Below, one piece after another: positions 23,645 to 36,812 of a DNA stretch of 64,000 nt. Under the pieces are notes generated by a model. It was not told the DNA's origin. It was given only the letters and a program-made list of their open reading frames with translations, and did not search any database. Numbering within the stretch: position 1 is the stretch's first letter; each line of letters begins with the position of its first letter. The translations under genes and the position numbers were made by a program. This stretch comes from Circinella umbellata (Eukaryota; Mucoromycota; Mucoromycetes; Mucorales; Lichtheimiaceae): NCBI GenBank assembly GCA_025093555.1, contig JAIWNF010000031.1, positions 248,001-312,000 on the forward strand, read 5' to 3'.

Positions 23645-25264
23645 ATGGCAGCCACCGAAATCGCAGTTATGCCAGAGCTTGTCTCTGAAACAAGGTATGT
23701 AAAAAAAAAAGTATTCAAAGAGTTAAGAAACGAAGAAAAAAGGAAATAGTTTAACCTGTCACTATAAAGAAAAAACTTAAAATTTTTTTAATAATACTTT
23801 ATTTTGTTATCGCATATGTATAACTATATAAATATCGTTTCTAGTGGCGTTGTTCAGTCTTTGAAAGATTGTGCTGGAGGTACCGTTGGTGGTATTTTGC
23901 AAGTGCTTGTTGGTCAGGTAAAAAAAAAAAAAATTAATAACTGGATCAATAATTGGAATGGGTCGTTTTTGGTGGATAAGGGATAAGAATAATGCATGGA
24001 AATGTACACTTATTTAGCAAACAGGTTTATTAATGTCTAATTCAATTTTGCTTTGACGACTTTTATTATTATGTTTTATAGCCTTTCGATACTGTCAAAG
24101 TGGTATGTTTGAAAAACATTAGGGAACAAGAAAGGGGTTTTTGGATCAAGAGTAACACAATGAAAAAAAAAAGTAAAACGGGCGCTACATTCTAATCATT
24201 ACGCTGTTATCACTTTTATTATCATTACTATAGCGCTTGCAAACACAATCAATTACCAACCCTGTATATAAAGGTATGATGGACTGTGTTCGTCAAACTC
24301 ATCAAAAGGAAGGCTTCCGTGGTTTTTACAAGGTAAATTATTTTTACTAGTCATAATTGTATTTATTTATGATGCACAATGTATAATTTTTTACACGGTG
24401 GAATGACTCGGTGAAAAGCTCAAACAGGAGAACAAAAAAAAAAATTAAAAAAAAAAAAATCTCACATATAATCTCTTACCTTCCAAATTAGGGAACTACA
24501 ACACCACTGGTTGGTATTGGTGCCTGCGTCTCAATCCAATTCGTTGCAGTTGAATACATGAAACGCCGCTTCACTCAAGATAATAAAGGTCAACCTTTGA
24601 CTAATGGACAATTGTATTTGGCTGGTGCAACAGGTGGTATTGCCAATTCAATTGTTTCTGGTCCAGTAGAACATATTCGTACCCGTCTTCAAGTTCAAAC
24701 CAGTGGTACTGGTTACAGTGGACCTATTGATTGTATTCGTCAAATCTATCGTTCGCACGGTATCCAAGGTATCTATAAGGGTCAAGGTATTACCATGGCT
24801 CGTGAATTCCAAGGTTACGGTGCCTACTTTTTCGCATACGAATGGTTGGTACGCCGTTCGATGGAAAAGAAGGGTCTTACTTCGCGTGCTGAATTACCAT
24901 CATGGGAGGTTTGTTTGTACGGTGCTGGCGCCGGTTATGCTATGTGGTTGACTATTTATCCAATGGATGCTGTCAAGTCCAAGTTGCAAACAGATGGTTT
25001 TGGTGCTGCTCGCAAATATTCTTCAGCTATGGACTGTGTTAAAAAGACTTTGGCTGTTGAAGGTGCCGGTGGCTTCTTCCGTGGTATTGGTCCTTGTTTG
25101 CTTCGTGCTGCTCCTTCCAATGCTGCCACTTTTATGGGGTAAATGTTATTTCTTTGCTTTTTTTTTCTTTGTTATTTGCTAAGTTACTAACTTCATTATT
25201 GTTATTTTTTAATAAAATAAAATTGTATAGCTTCGAACTTGCCATGCGTGTCATCAACAACTAA
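23645..25264 (+). CDS. YMC1: Mitochondrial carrier protein, YMC1-like
   Basis: SLC25 family inner-membrane carrier. Six exons (23645-23694, 23845-23917, 24082-24102, 24234-24332, 24492-25138, 25231-25264) join in phase to 307 residues. All three carrier repeats are present: PFDTVKVRLQT, then a second repeat in which VEHIRTRLQ replaces the usual P-x-[DE]-x-x-[KR] motif, and [11 protein letters not shown]. Six membrane helices are expected. The unusual EHIR motif and the GACVSIQF and [11 protein letters not shown] stretches are the marks I associate with the Ymc1/Ymc2 branch of yeast carriers, linked to glutamate or glycine-related transport. The substrate is therefore only inferred. The 21-nt third exon encodes just PFDTVKV. 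GGT/GCT-rich codon use suggests good expression. It ends with a short exon coding for [10 protein letters not shown]. Confidence 0.9.
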
Positions 25265-28200
25265 AACAAAACAAAAACTGTAAAATTCACCATAGTTTGT
25301 TTAGATATCTTTCTTCTTTCCCTTTCATCCTCTCATCTCTCTTTCTTGCATCTTTTTTCTTTCTTTGTAATAATAACAATAATAATAATACTAATGACAT
25401 TATGTTTTACCCCTTCTTTGTTATTCGAGTATTTACTTGTTTTTATATATCTTATGATTAAGTGATCGGGAGGATAATATGTATAATAGAATATCTATTG
25501 TTATTTGTTGTCATTGTAAATTTGTAAATGATCATTTATGATGGCGAGGTTTGGCTTTAATGTTATTTATTACTTCATGGAAGTAATTAAAGCAAACATA
25601 GTTTTGTATTTTATGTTGTATATTTTATGTTTGTTACGTGTGTGTACTTAACTTTGATAACTATATAACGTACGTAACACCCAAACTGTTATTTCATCAC
25701 CATGGTTATGCCATAACAACTACTGTTGTCTAATATATTAAAGAATCAAGAAAATCTTTTCTCCTTTTTTTTAAAACAAGGTTACGTACATATACGTACT
25801 AAAAAAATCCACCTGCAGTGATCATATTTAACGAGAGCATGCATTTGATATATAAACATAATAATAACTGATGTAAATTTGACAAGATGGTTTCTTAGTG
25901 CTAGTACGTACTCAATTAATTGATGGTTCCCTTTATACTGTAAATGTTTTTACAGTCATTCGTATAAATACAGTTTTCTTTTGTCTATATCATAACATCC
26001 AATAGCTTCAACTGTCCATATATATTGTATATTGACAAATAAAAATACTTTTTCTCTTTTTTTTTTCCTACTTCTCCAATTTATTTTATTAAAAAAGGAG
26101 GGAAACGGGGTTGGAATACAAATAAAACTAACAATTTTAGCTGCATAAATATGAAGGAACATTATAAACCTGCTGTTTAGCAAAAATAAAAAAAGATCTT
26201 CATTAATTTTTCTTTTTTAGTATTGTATGAGTGGTGCTTAATTACTCAACAGTATTATATATATATACATATACTGTACCATCTTAGTTCGATCGCGTGT
26301 ATATCTAAAGTAATTATTGAATTTCAAAACATCTGTTGAAATTATTGATCATTTGACTCATATTCCTTTTCTTACTACGGTTTGATATCGGCAGCCAGGG
26401 TAAAACACAGCTCTTACCTATTGCTATATTGAACCTTCTAGCTTACGTCGTGTATCAAAATTAGTGTTGCTAGGACGAAAAAAAGAGAATGCTCGGATGG
26501 TATACATAAATGCGTCACTTTTTTTTTGTTTACTATGCTTATTGACTTGTGCGTAGCTTGTTTAATGTCAGAAATCGATGACTTGTCTTGCAAAAGATAT
26601 TAGATTAATCATGTATATAGGTGTACCTATCTATTAGAATAAAGGATAACCATTAAGCCGTACTGTACAACACAATGGTGGTTTGGCCGGCATAACTGAA
26701 TGTGTTTTTCCATGAAAAAAAGCCCAAACGAGATATATTATTTTATTATCGTTGCTACTATATAAGTACACATTTATTATAACATGGTCTTTTCCCCTCT
26801 TCAGATTAAAAAAAGATACATTCTAACATAGCCTCACTGATAGATTATAGCTTTTATGCGCAGGAATTACTACAGATGTTTTTTTGACTACCATATATAA
26901 TATACAGAAATAAATGAAAATAATGATAGCAAATGTTATTACTGACTCTGTGCAGAGAGAGACTTTCTAGCGAATAGTATGGGTATCGACAACAGCAACA
27001 GCATAAACGCTACTATACCCGTTTACAATTGCTGTTTCAGCGTAATAAAAAAATACATTTTTTTTATTTAGCCAACTTAGTACGTATAATTTACGTAGCG
27101 AACAAAACTTCTATTTCAAAGTATAGATGCCTTTTTTATTAACCCACCAACACAAAAAATGATTTCTCTTATTTACGGGCCGTTGGTTCCCGAATAAATA
27201 AATAAAAAAGAGTCATGATGTCAATTTCGTATAAACCTTCACTGGATGGACTGGGTATATGTTGTACACAATATATAAAAACAGCTATTGATATTATTTA
27301 TTACAAAAAATAATACTACCAAAAAGAAAAAATTCAACATTCCTCCTGATTAGTCCAAGAAAAGGCATGTATTGTTTTTCTTTTACTGCGCCAATACAAA
27401 TATTAAAAAATATGTCAGCTTTATATGTGGCAAAAAAAAAAATCCAAATAAGAATCTCGGAATTCTATTTTAATGTGCCAAAAAAATGAAACAAAGAGTG
27501 GCACGGGTAGTTTTGATAAACAACTTTTATGAATGAAAATCTCATTTGAAATGATCAAAATAATAAAAAACAACAATAAGAAAAACAAACGCCGAATTTC
27601 TTGTGCAACGAAACACGAATACAACACACACATTATACAATGACAAGCTGCCAAAGCAATTTATTAGTATTAATATTCTTTTTTCAAAACAAATTCCGTG
27701 TGAATGATTGTGGTGCCCCCCCATTACTATAATCACATGGTATTTAGACATATTGATAGAATACAACAAGTACTGTACATGATTGTTGTAATTCGACAAA
27801 GCTGCAGAACTGTACGATAGTATTCATGTTTTTCTTTTTGATTCTTTTCGATTTTTTAATCATACATGCATCAAGTAGTTTAATAACAAAAAAGTAACTT
27901 GACGTGATTTAAAAAAAGAGCATTTGTAATAAACTGTTACGTATATACAATGATCATGAATATATTGGTATTTAGCTGGCAGTTTATATGTGCATGTGTG
28001 CGTTAAAAAATCAAACAAACAAAAGTAGGTTAAGCCGCATGAATTAATTGAGTAATACAAAGACACTAATAATGATGAGCGAATATGCAACTCTGTCAGA
28101 AAAAAAAAACTTAAACAAACACTGGCTAATAAAGATTACCCGAACGAAAACCGTATGACCTTCTCCCTTGTCGTAACGCGACAAAAAGGACTATCATTTA

Positions 28201-29021
28201 CTACTCTTGTTTTTATCATCTATTAGATACTAAAAGCAATAATAATAATAAGAGAAGGGATTTTTTAGGGTATAGCAGAAAGAAACAGAAAGAAAATGAT
28301 TAATTGCTTTAAACGTATTTTTAAAAGTAGTACGATTTCGATCCAGTTAAATATAGCTCAGTTTTTCCATAAGCTCTCTTTTTTTGTAATACAACAATTG
28401 AAGAAAAAAATCCGTTTGTTCAACTGACAATAATGATTATCTTGTGCTCCCGTATATGAAAACATGCACCATAAAAAACGTTGTTATTAAGTTAGCATGC
28501 TTATTTTATTTTTCCTGTAGTTAGACGATTATATAGTGATACAAAAGTAAGAACAGTCGTCTGTCTAACAATGAAATGCATGTCTTTAAGACAACTCATC
28601 TTATAACTTCCGGTCTTGCATATATAAATTTGATAATAAGATAACGACATTTATATTTGTTTATTTATTTACTTTTTTTTTTCTCTGAAAAAAAAAATAG
28701 AAACTTGCTCCGTGTGAAAAAAATATCATCATAATACAATTAGTTTATCGTTCATCAATACACAACAATAACATTTTGTTTTGTTTTTATGCTGCAAACA
28801 TCACAAGACTTTGTGTAGCATATCAGGTTTTTGCAGCACAAAAAGAAAATATTCTAACCACCCGTTTTTTTATTTGGGGGAAAAAAAAAGATATAAAAAG
28901 TCGAAAGTCAATGAGTATCGACAAAAAAGTACATATTCATTTATCTTCTACTTATATTTTCTTTTATATAATCTCCTATTTTCTCTTTATAAAGACTAAT
29001 TATTACGCTTTAATATAAAAC
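25265..29021. other. Gene-poor 3.7 kb region
   Basis: No coding sequence that I can support. It contains GTACGTAC-type palindromes near 25672, 25790 and 25900, many poly-T runs and short TA repeats. Open frames here are short, hydrophobic and biased by AT content. The end of the stretch should hold the promoter of the gene at 29022. Confidence 0.5.
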
Positions 29022-29537
29022 ATGGATGAAAACCCGAACAGTGGATTCAGTGTTACTTCCTTTGTTAATGAAAGTAATGTTCGATTGACATGGATTGCTT
29101 TCTTTACTCAATGGACTCTTTGGGGTTTGGTATACTTTATTCGTCATGTCTTTGGTGAAGATAATAGTAAACCTGCTCCAGCCGAACCAGATGCTGAAGC
29201 TTCTGCCCAAAAAGCTAAATGGAAACCTGAAGGTGCTTTAGGTGTAAGTAGTTTAATTTCCTTTATCCATCAATGAAATTGACTATATATGTAGGCCATC
29301 TACTTATTAATAATCTATCTTTTGTTATATGAATGGTTTTAGTCTCGTTTGGTGAATGCTCATCGTGTTCTGATGGAAAACACTCTTCTTTTATTAAGTG
29401 TGTTGGTATTGAACACCTTTGGTACTGGTTCGACAAGGGCTGTCATGATTTTGACATGGATGTAAGTATTAACTATATAATATTTGTCTATGCGTTTGAT
29501 GAAAAAGATAATGAAGCTTAAAATATTTCTCTCTCTG

Positions 29538-29569
<32 letters not shown>

Positions 29570-29710
29570 TATAGCTATTTTGCTTTAACTGCCATTGTTG
29601 CTTTGACAGAAATGGGTTATGGTCATCGTTTTATTCGTTTCCTATATAGCGCAGCATTTTTTGGTATCACACTTGCTATTGGAGGCTTATCTTTTGCCCG
29701 AGGATGGTAA
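29022..29710 (+). CDS. Small multi-pass membrane protein, possibly MAPEG-like
   Basis: Three exons (29022-29243, 29343-29461, 29575-29710) join in phase to 158 residues. Helix 1 is LTWIAFFTQWTLWGLVYFI. An acidic loop (about residues 44-74, with KPAPAEPDAEASAQKAKWKP) follows. Exon 2 begins SRLVNAHRVLMENTLLLLS, helix 2, and runs into NTFGTGSTRAVMILTW. Exon 3 gives helix 3 (YFALTAIVALTEMGYGHRFI) and helix 4 (AAFFGITLAIGGLSFARGW). Four helices with an Arg-x-x-Asn-Ala-His...Glu-Asn segment at the start of helix 2 resemble the MAPEG superfamily (glutathione- and eicosanoid-handling membrane enzymes), but the match is loose and the glutathione-binding set is not convincing. I would keep it as a membrane protein of unknown function. 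Intron 2 contains a (TA)n run just before its acceptor. Confidence 0.75.
29540..29568. repeat. (TA)n microsatellite in an intron
   Basis: About fourteen TA units ending a few bases before the acceptor of intron 2 of the membrane-protein gene. Confidence 0.8.
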
Positions 29711-30459
29711 AAAGAAAATAACTCAAAACCCATTAACAATTTCTCTTAATATACTACAACTTTATCACTTATTCAGAGCAATGTAATAACATATCTTCTA
29801 TAATACGTTTTTCTTCTTCTATTTTTGCATACCTTTTACTTGATACTTTTCATATGCCTTCAAAAAAATCAATTCTTTAATAATAGGCAGTAGTTATAGT
29901 TTGTTATATTTTTGAGTAGTATATTTTATATTTTATATTTTTCTTTTATTTAATTAATACGTAATGATAATAAAAAAAAATTGGATCTACAGTATATATA
30001 TTGTAGGTTGATTTTAAGCTAATGTACTTATAAGCTTGTTTTTCTACAATAGAAATGTGACTTTATTTATTTGACAATTCATGCGAATTATTTCATTACA
30101 AATAAGTTTACTTTACGTCATGGGGATGTCTATAGTATGTAAATATAAAAATAATCTGGAATAATAACCCAACTTGAAATCATTATTTCTCTCAAAATAA
30201 TTCACAATGATTGTTGTGTGCTGTGTGTTTATTTTATTTTTTATTATCATCATAATATATATTTTTGGATTTGCTGTGGAATGAGAATAATAATAATTGT
30301 ATAATTTTTTTGGTTTTAGGCGTGTAGTTGGTTATTTTTTTCTACTACTACTATTGCTAGTTCTTCAGTATTCTTCTGATGTTTTCTTTTTTTAGATAAA
30401 AATAAAATAAAAGAAAGATAAAGAGATAGAAATAGAGAGAGTAAAAAAAAAGGAATAAT
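29711..30459. other. Intergenic region between converging genes
   Basis: 3' flanks of the membrane-protein gene (+) and the Pub1-like gene (-). AT-rich with AATAAA-like sequences; I see no gene. Confidence 0.5.
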
Positions 30460-32784
30460 TTAGATATTCACATTGTGACCAGCACTATAATATTGCTGAT
30501 AATATTGTTGCTGTTGTTGTTGCTGTTGTTGCTGTGTCCAACCTGCAGCATTTCCTACGGCGGCAGCACCAGATGCATCTGCACCTCCATGATTGCCTTG
30601 GAAACCAGCACCTGCTGGTCTCATCGATTGATCATAACCTGGTTGTACCCAATTTTGAGCTCCATAGCCGGATGTGGCATAATTATAAGATGAGTAGGGA
30701 TCATACGATGTTCGATTGTTTTCAGCATTAAGACTACGATCTTTACCCCACGACAATTTGGCGGGTCTTCCATGGATTTGGAATCCTTGTAATGCAAAAA
30801 TGGATGTAGCTGCATTAGCGTGAGTGTCCATCCTATTATTATCTTAAGTTAGTTTAATGGTTCTTTTTTCCCCCTCTAATGTAAATAATAGTAACAATAA
30901 TAATAACTAAATGACAACTTACTTGACAAAAGCGAAGCCACGTTCACTTTGTAAACGAATGTCAGAGACGTATCCATATTGTTGGAAATAAGGTGCAATG
31001 TCTTGTTCTAATTAAAATTATAATAGTAATAAAGAATATATCAATATAGAACGAACATATTTAGATGATAAAATAGTATTAAACATAATGACTACTTACG
31101 AGTGATACCATGAGGCAAGTTTCCAATGTAGACAGTTGTATGATATGGAGAGGTTTGTGCAAAAATTTGCTCATAGGTCATGTTTTGAGATATTACTATT
31201 TATATAGAGTTTTAATTAAATATTATTCTTCATCGCAACAAAATTCCAAATTTCGTAAAGTGCATATTATTGATAAATTAAAAAAATGATAATACATACA
31301 GTAAGGAGCACTGCCTGGTTGTCCAGTAGGAGCAGGAGTAGCAGCAGCGCCTGTATTCTTTTGATTAGCCCAGTTACATCTAATGGCACGGGAACCTAAC
31401 CATTCACCATTCATGGTGGCAATAGCTTGTTCTGCATCTGCACGATCACGGAAAGCCACAAAACCAAATCCTCGAGATTTTCCAGTGGACTGATCCCACA
31501 TAACACGTGCTTCACTAACAATTTCATAAAAACCCAAATAGAACCAAAAAAAAAAAGGTGTTTGCATATAGGCACAAAAAAAATGAAGAAAAAGATGAAG
31601 GAAAAAAAAATTGAGTAAAAAAAAAATCAAAAATTATGGAGAGCTCACATACTTACGATAATGTACGGAAAGGTGTAAATGCACTAGTCAGAACTTCATC
31701 TGTTACTTCTGGGCTAAGATCACCAACAAAAATATGATAGTGGCCTGTGGTATCTTCTTTTTGAGCTGATCCTTGAGCTGCCCAATTGACACGGATTTCC
31801 TAAATAATAATAATAGATATTAAAATTCAAGATTTTGAACGACTCTATACATGTATATTTATAATTGTATTATAATTACCTGACCAAAAACAGATCTACC
31901 TGTCATTGCTTGAAGAGCTTGTTCGGCAGCAGTATGTTCAGTGAATTCAACAAAACCATAATTGAAACCACCATGTGTATACTATAAAATAAACATATTC
32001 AAGAAACAAGGTTATTACATAGATATATAGTAAATAAAATAAAAAAATAAAGTCAATTATACAGCCCCCCCTTCTCTAATCTATCCTCATCAAATTATAA
32101 CCTCTTTTGCTCTCTTTTTCTCCTCACCTCCCAACCCTCCCCTTTTTTTTTTTCATGAATCGATTTCACCCACACAAGCATTTTTAAAAATGAATGAGAG
32201 AAAGAGAGAAAGAGAAAGAAGACAAAAAGTAAGAAACTAGTTAAACCTTTCCCCCAAGTTTATATATTCGTTTCCACCAAAATATTTTTTTTTGATGTAT
32301 TGTGGGTTCCCTTTTTTTTATGTTTCTTTTTTTTTCCTTTTTCTTTTATCTCTGATAAGTGTTAAAACCAATTAAAAATTGGAAATATAATTCGGTAAGT
32401 AGGTTGGATACAATTTCTCCAATGTTAAGTATATACTTATATGTACATATAAGTATAAGTATAATAAAGCATGATATACATATATGTACACGGAAATACA
32501 CGTCATTTACAGTATATATATTTTTATATACAAATATATCTGATCTCATTTTTATACTTTCTCTTCTTCCTCTTCTTTCTCTTTCAATCTGGTCCAATGA
32601 CCTGACACAATGTATATTTTTTTATATAAAATATAAAAATTAAAGATACTTACGTTACGATCGCGAATGATTTTGACAGTACCAACAGGTGAGATGACTG
32701 AAAAGATTTGTTGCAACATTTCTTCGGTTACTCGAGGATCAAGGTTACCAACATAAAGTGCCTTACAGCCATCAGTAGAAACTG

Positions 32785-32821
<37 letters not shown>

Positions 32822-32842
32822 TTGTTGCTGTTGTTGTGACAT
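30460..32842 (-). CDS. PUB1: TIA1/Pub1-like RNA-binding protein with three RRMs
   Basis: Proteins of this family bind U-rich mRNA, shuttle between nucleus and cytoplasm, and act in mRNA stability and stress granules. On the minus strand a polyglutamine start (MS followed by about 18 Gln) leads to RRM1 (RNP2 LYVGNL; RNP1 YGFVEF after a splice at 32654/31981), RRM2 (RNP2 IFVGDL; RNP1 SRGFGFVAF) and RRM3 (RNP2 VYIGNL; RNP1 RGFAFVK). The tail is Gly/Asn/Tyr-rich with about ten Gln before YYQQYYSAG. Three RRMs in this spacing, a linker ending in a PTG-rich segment and prion-like ends are the TIA1/Pub1 layout. The first intron is about 670 nt, several times longer than others here. Glutamine runs are coded mostly by CAA/CAG mixtures on the coding strand. 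Confidence 0.9.
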
Positions 32843-33722
32843 TATTTGTAATATATAATATTTTTTTTTGTGATGTGTAATATTTTTTTAATATGTATGA
32901 AAAAAAAAAGTAAATATTAAGATAAAAAAGAAATATGAAAAAAAGACAAGGAAAGTTGTTTTTACTTTTTCAATCCCGGAATCCAACAAAAAAAAAGAGA
33001 AAACAAACACACAACAAGTAAAAAAGAAAAGAAAAGAAAAAAAAAGAGAGATAGAATAGAAAAAATAGGTTCGAAAGGAAAAAAAAGGGAATGGTTTAGT
33101 ACAGCTTGGCAAAGCGCAAACGATTCGATTGTGCAGTCACAGACATAGGAAATCAAAGGGCATCATCATCATTTTTAAAGCAAAAAAAAAATGCTCTTTT
33201 AATTATTTGAGACTTTCACTTTTTTTTTATTTTCATATAAATATTTATCAAAACATCATTTTTAACATTTTTTTTTCCCAAATCTATTCGTCAATTAATA
33301 ATCCTCTTGGTCCTCACATAATCGGATAGATTATTATATTGTCGGGGGAACTTCATCCCCCACTCCTAATCAGGATGTGATCCCATCCTGCTATCCACAA
33401 TTGCTTTCCCTTTTATAATTGTTCATTTAATCAAAATATGATGACGAAAAAAAAACAGTTGATAATTTATTCAGCTGAACGAATCGAGCCTATAACTCAA
33501 CGATTGACTACCTTGTTTTGATATATTTTTTTTTGTCATTAATTAAGCTTTTTCTAACATTTAACTCATGGTAGTAACCATGGTAACTGCATTTGATTGG
33601 TTGCTACGCGTGACTATTGATTTAACCAGCCGTTTAGTTGAGATTTTTGATTCTAACCCATCAAGCCCTTGCACAAAGGAAAAAGTTCGAGGTGGCCTGC
33701 CCTGTCAAAAAAAATCATAATA
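32843..33722. other. Divergent promoter region
   Basis: Shared upstream region of the Pub1-like gene (-) and the PPR-like gene (+). It contains long A/T tracts and, in the middle, a pair of adjacent hairpins listed separately. Confidence 0.5.
33344..33390. other. Two adjacent perfect hairpins
   Basis: GGGGGA at 33344-33349 pairs with TCCCCC at 33356-33361 (6-nt loop). Ten bases on, CAGGATG at 33371-33377 pairs with CATCCTG at 33384-33390 (6-nt loop). They stand out as GC-rich structure in AT-rich intergenic DNA. They may belong to a small structured RNA or be regulatory; no pol III box or known RNA family is evident. Confidence 0.45.
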
Positions 33723-36292
33723 ATGCTTAGGTCAACGGCTAGTAGGGTGCTATTTCGATCTAATAGATCTCATATTTATTTTACACCTTTCAATGCTATA
33801 AGACATCAAAATGAGCTTATTCAACGTACTTTGTTAGGAGGTAAAGAACATAACATAAATGACCTGGAGCTTTCACTATTATTATTATTATTATTGGCAA
33901 CAATAGACACAACTTTTTTCTCCATTTTTTTAACACGAAAAAAATATATATAGCTACGCGATCTTTATATAATACAACCTTATTACGTAACGAAACAACT
34001 ACTCCAACTACCCCGGCAACTTCAATACAACAACAACAACGGATTGCTCGCGATTCATTAACATCGTTACTATCCAAAGAAGATGCACGAGGTGCTGTAC
34101 GTTATCTGCAAATGTTACATAATAGTGAATGCAAATCGCCATTGAATGCCGAAGAATATATTTCATTGCTTCGGCTTGTTCGACAATCCACTGATGCTGA
34201 CCTTCGTAGTATTGTATGTCGCTGGTTCTACATTCCACGCGACAAATCACCTATTCACGACAACGTTATCGAAAATGTTAATGTATGGAATGAATTATTA
34301 AAGTTGGCTTTTAAACAAGTGAATGGAAATAATGCGACGGATCTTTCGATGTTAGTTAGCAGGTTCACAAAAACATTCAAGTTGCAAGAAATTAATAATA
34401 TCGAGACATTGAGCATATTAATGCGGGTAAAATAAAATAAAAATAACGAAGTGTGGGGGATCATTGGATAAGAATAATGAAAACGGTCAAGGAAAAAAAA
34501 ACAGTGGGAGAATAGCTTTATATTATAGAGATGGGATAATATTAATAATAACAATAATAATATATAGGCATATGGTATTTTGGGTCGACCTGACTCTATT
34601 AACTCTTGTTTTGAGATCATCCAAAGCCTTCCTCACGACAATGAAGCAATTGAATCCACGATTATTTCTTACGCTCAGTGCGGTGAAAAGTCCAACGTCG
34701 AACAGCTCTTAAAGACCATTGATCAACCATCCGAAACGCTTTACAACAGAATTGCACGATTCTTTGCATTCCGAGGTGATACTGTAGAAACACTCAAATA
34801 TGTACAAAAATGCAGCAAAGAACAAGCCGATATTGGATTAGTGTTTTTGGCATTCAAGAAAGCTATTGATAGTGAATATATGAAACAAATTCACTTTGGT
34901 TATACAACTGGAACTCATGTCAAGTTTGTTTGGAATAAAAGATTACAAGAGCTGGATGAAGCATGGCATTCTCAAATGGCGGCAACAGAAAATTTTGATG
35001 TCGTTCAATCTAACCACATGCTTGAATATTTATACAAGGCCCATATTATGAACCCAAAATTGTACCCAATGGAAAAATTAGAGTCCTTCTTCCGAGAAAA
35101 AATGACGTCTGTAGGTGTGGAACCAAATGGACACACATATAAAACTCTCTTACGAGCCTACAGTCGATCTCAACAATACGCCGATGACGCCACCAGTAAC
35201 ACTCGATTGGATAAAGCTTTGGATCTTTTCCAAGAGATTCAAGAAAAGCAGATTAACTTGAATATCCGTACAGCTTTCCATGGATTATATACTGCTTGTA
35301 TTCCTCATGAAGGCAACGATTATCCATTCGATCATTTCATGGATGTTCAAACCAACAGGCTAAAGAAACGATTCCATTTGGACAAACGATTTTTCGAAAT
35401 CGAAAAAATTATGTTGGACAGTCGAATTCGATATGACCAACAATCATTACTTTTAGCATTGACGTGTTTGGGTACATCAGGGCAGTACCGTGCCATGTGG
35501 AATCGATGGAATCTTCTCAAGCAATCCGGATTAAAACGAGACAACACTTTATATAGACATATATTTGCATTGGCTTCTATGGATAAAAAACAATCTCAAT
35601 ATGCGCTTTCAGTTGTTAAAGAGGAATTAGTTCGTGAATTGCCAGCTAAAAGTGTTGGTTGGAGCACATACGTCGCTATGCTCAATTGTTGTATTACTGC
35701 CCAAGATTCAGTGGTTGCTAAACAAATTCTCCAGACTATGCCCAAAGCTTATGGTAATGAAAAAAACAAGGATACATTACAAAAATTAAACAATTATAAT
35801 AGACCCAATGCACACGGATATTATCAACCCATGTTACTTGCCTGTACCATGATTAAGGGATTAGAATCTGAAGCGGATGCCTTATTTGATCAAGTACAAT
35901 TGCCTTATGATCAAACATTATGGAGAGCAGCCATGTATCGCGCAGCACAACAAGGTGGAGAGAATCGAAATCAAAAATTACAGCAACTTTTTACACAGTA
36001 TACCATGCAACGATTTGAGCAATATGGCAAGATTCCCATCCCAGTCCGTGAAAATGCACCTGTCGTTCCATTTCCTTCGGGTCCTTATTCAAAGTTTGAC
36101 ATGCACATGATTAATCTTTATCTTGCATCGTTGGTGGATTCTCAAGAAGTTTCATTGGCTTCGGATGTCTTCAAGACTTTAAAGGATCAGCAACCAGATA
36201 GGAAATTACAGCTTTCAGATAAGACAGTCAAAGCTTTTATACAGTTGGCAGAACGGGAAAAAAGTGATGAAGATTTTAAATGGTTATTATAA
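33723..36292 (+). CDS. Pentatricopeptide-repeat-like mitochondrial protein
   Basis: Three exons (33723-33840, 33954-34426, 34568-36292) join in phase to 771 residues. The N-terminus (MLRSTASRVLFRSNRSHIYF) is Arg/Ser-rich and amphipathic, like a mitochondrial presequence. The body is entirely helical and reads as degenerate PPR or related helical hairpins, for example ESTIISYAQCGEKSNVEQLL, GVEPNGHTYKTLLRAYSRSQ, and TLYRHIFALASMDKK. Fungal PPR proteins bind mitochondrial RNA and act in processing, stability or translation of specific transcripts. Which transcript cannot be told from sequence. The start is the first ATG of exon 1 and gives the presequence, which supports the choice. The gene is divergent from the Pub1-like gene about 880 nt upstream. 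Confidence 0.8.
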
Positions 36293-36812
36293 AACGAATT
36301 GATAATAGTAATAGTAATAAAAAAGTATTTAAATATTAGTTGTATTATATATCATCGGGTTATTACGGTTTCTCTAGTTGTTTTGATATTAATTTTGCAT
36401 CCAGATAAATTAGTGTTTGTCACTGTGTGTTCCAGATAGTAGTATAGTCTACCTAACAAAAATCCAATTTCTTTAATTTTTGTACTGCAAACAGAAACCT
36501 AACCAACACAAGGATATTATTTGCAGTTCCACCCCTTAATCTTTCATATAATATATAATATAATTAAAATGATTTGCTGTGAATAAATAATATACCATTA
36601 ATGAGAATAAATACTTATTCCAATGGAATATATATTAATAATATGAAATTAAATGGTTACAAAAAATACTTTATTATTTATAGTGGAGATTACCATAAAT
36701 CGTGTAGTATCTAAACAGAGCATAAATTATTACATAAGAATTGTGCACCTCCCCTTCAATTTTTTTATTCACGTTGTTTTCCTTCCGATCTTAATTTTCT
36801 TATTATCTAAAA
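36293..36812. other. Intergenic spacer
   Basis: 3' flank of the PPR-like gene and promoter of RIB7. AT-rich with short TA stretches; nothing else seen. Confidence 0.5.

Noticed and set aside
27421..28090. Overlapping minus-strand frames of 76-85 codons
   Set aside because: Composition follows AT-rich DNA and no motif is visible.
32346..32643. Open frames inside the long intron of the Pub1-like gene
   Set aside because: No RRM or other similarity; TA/GA-rich sequence explains the openness.
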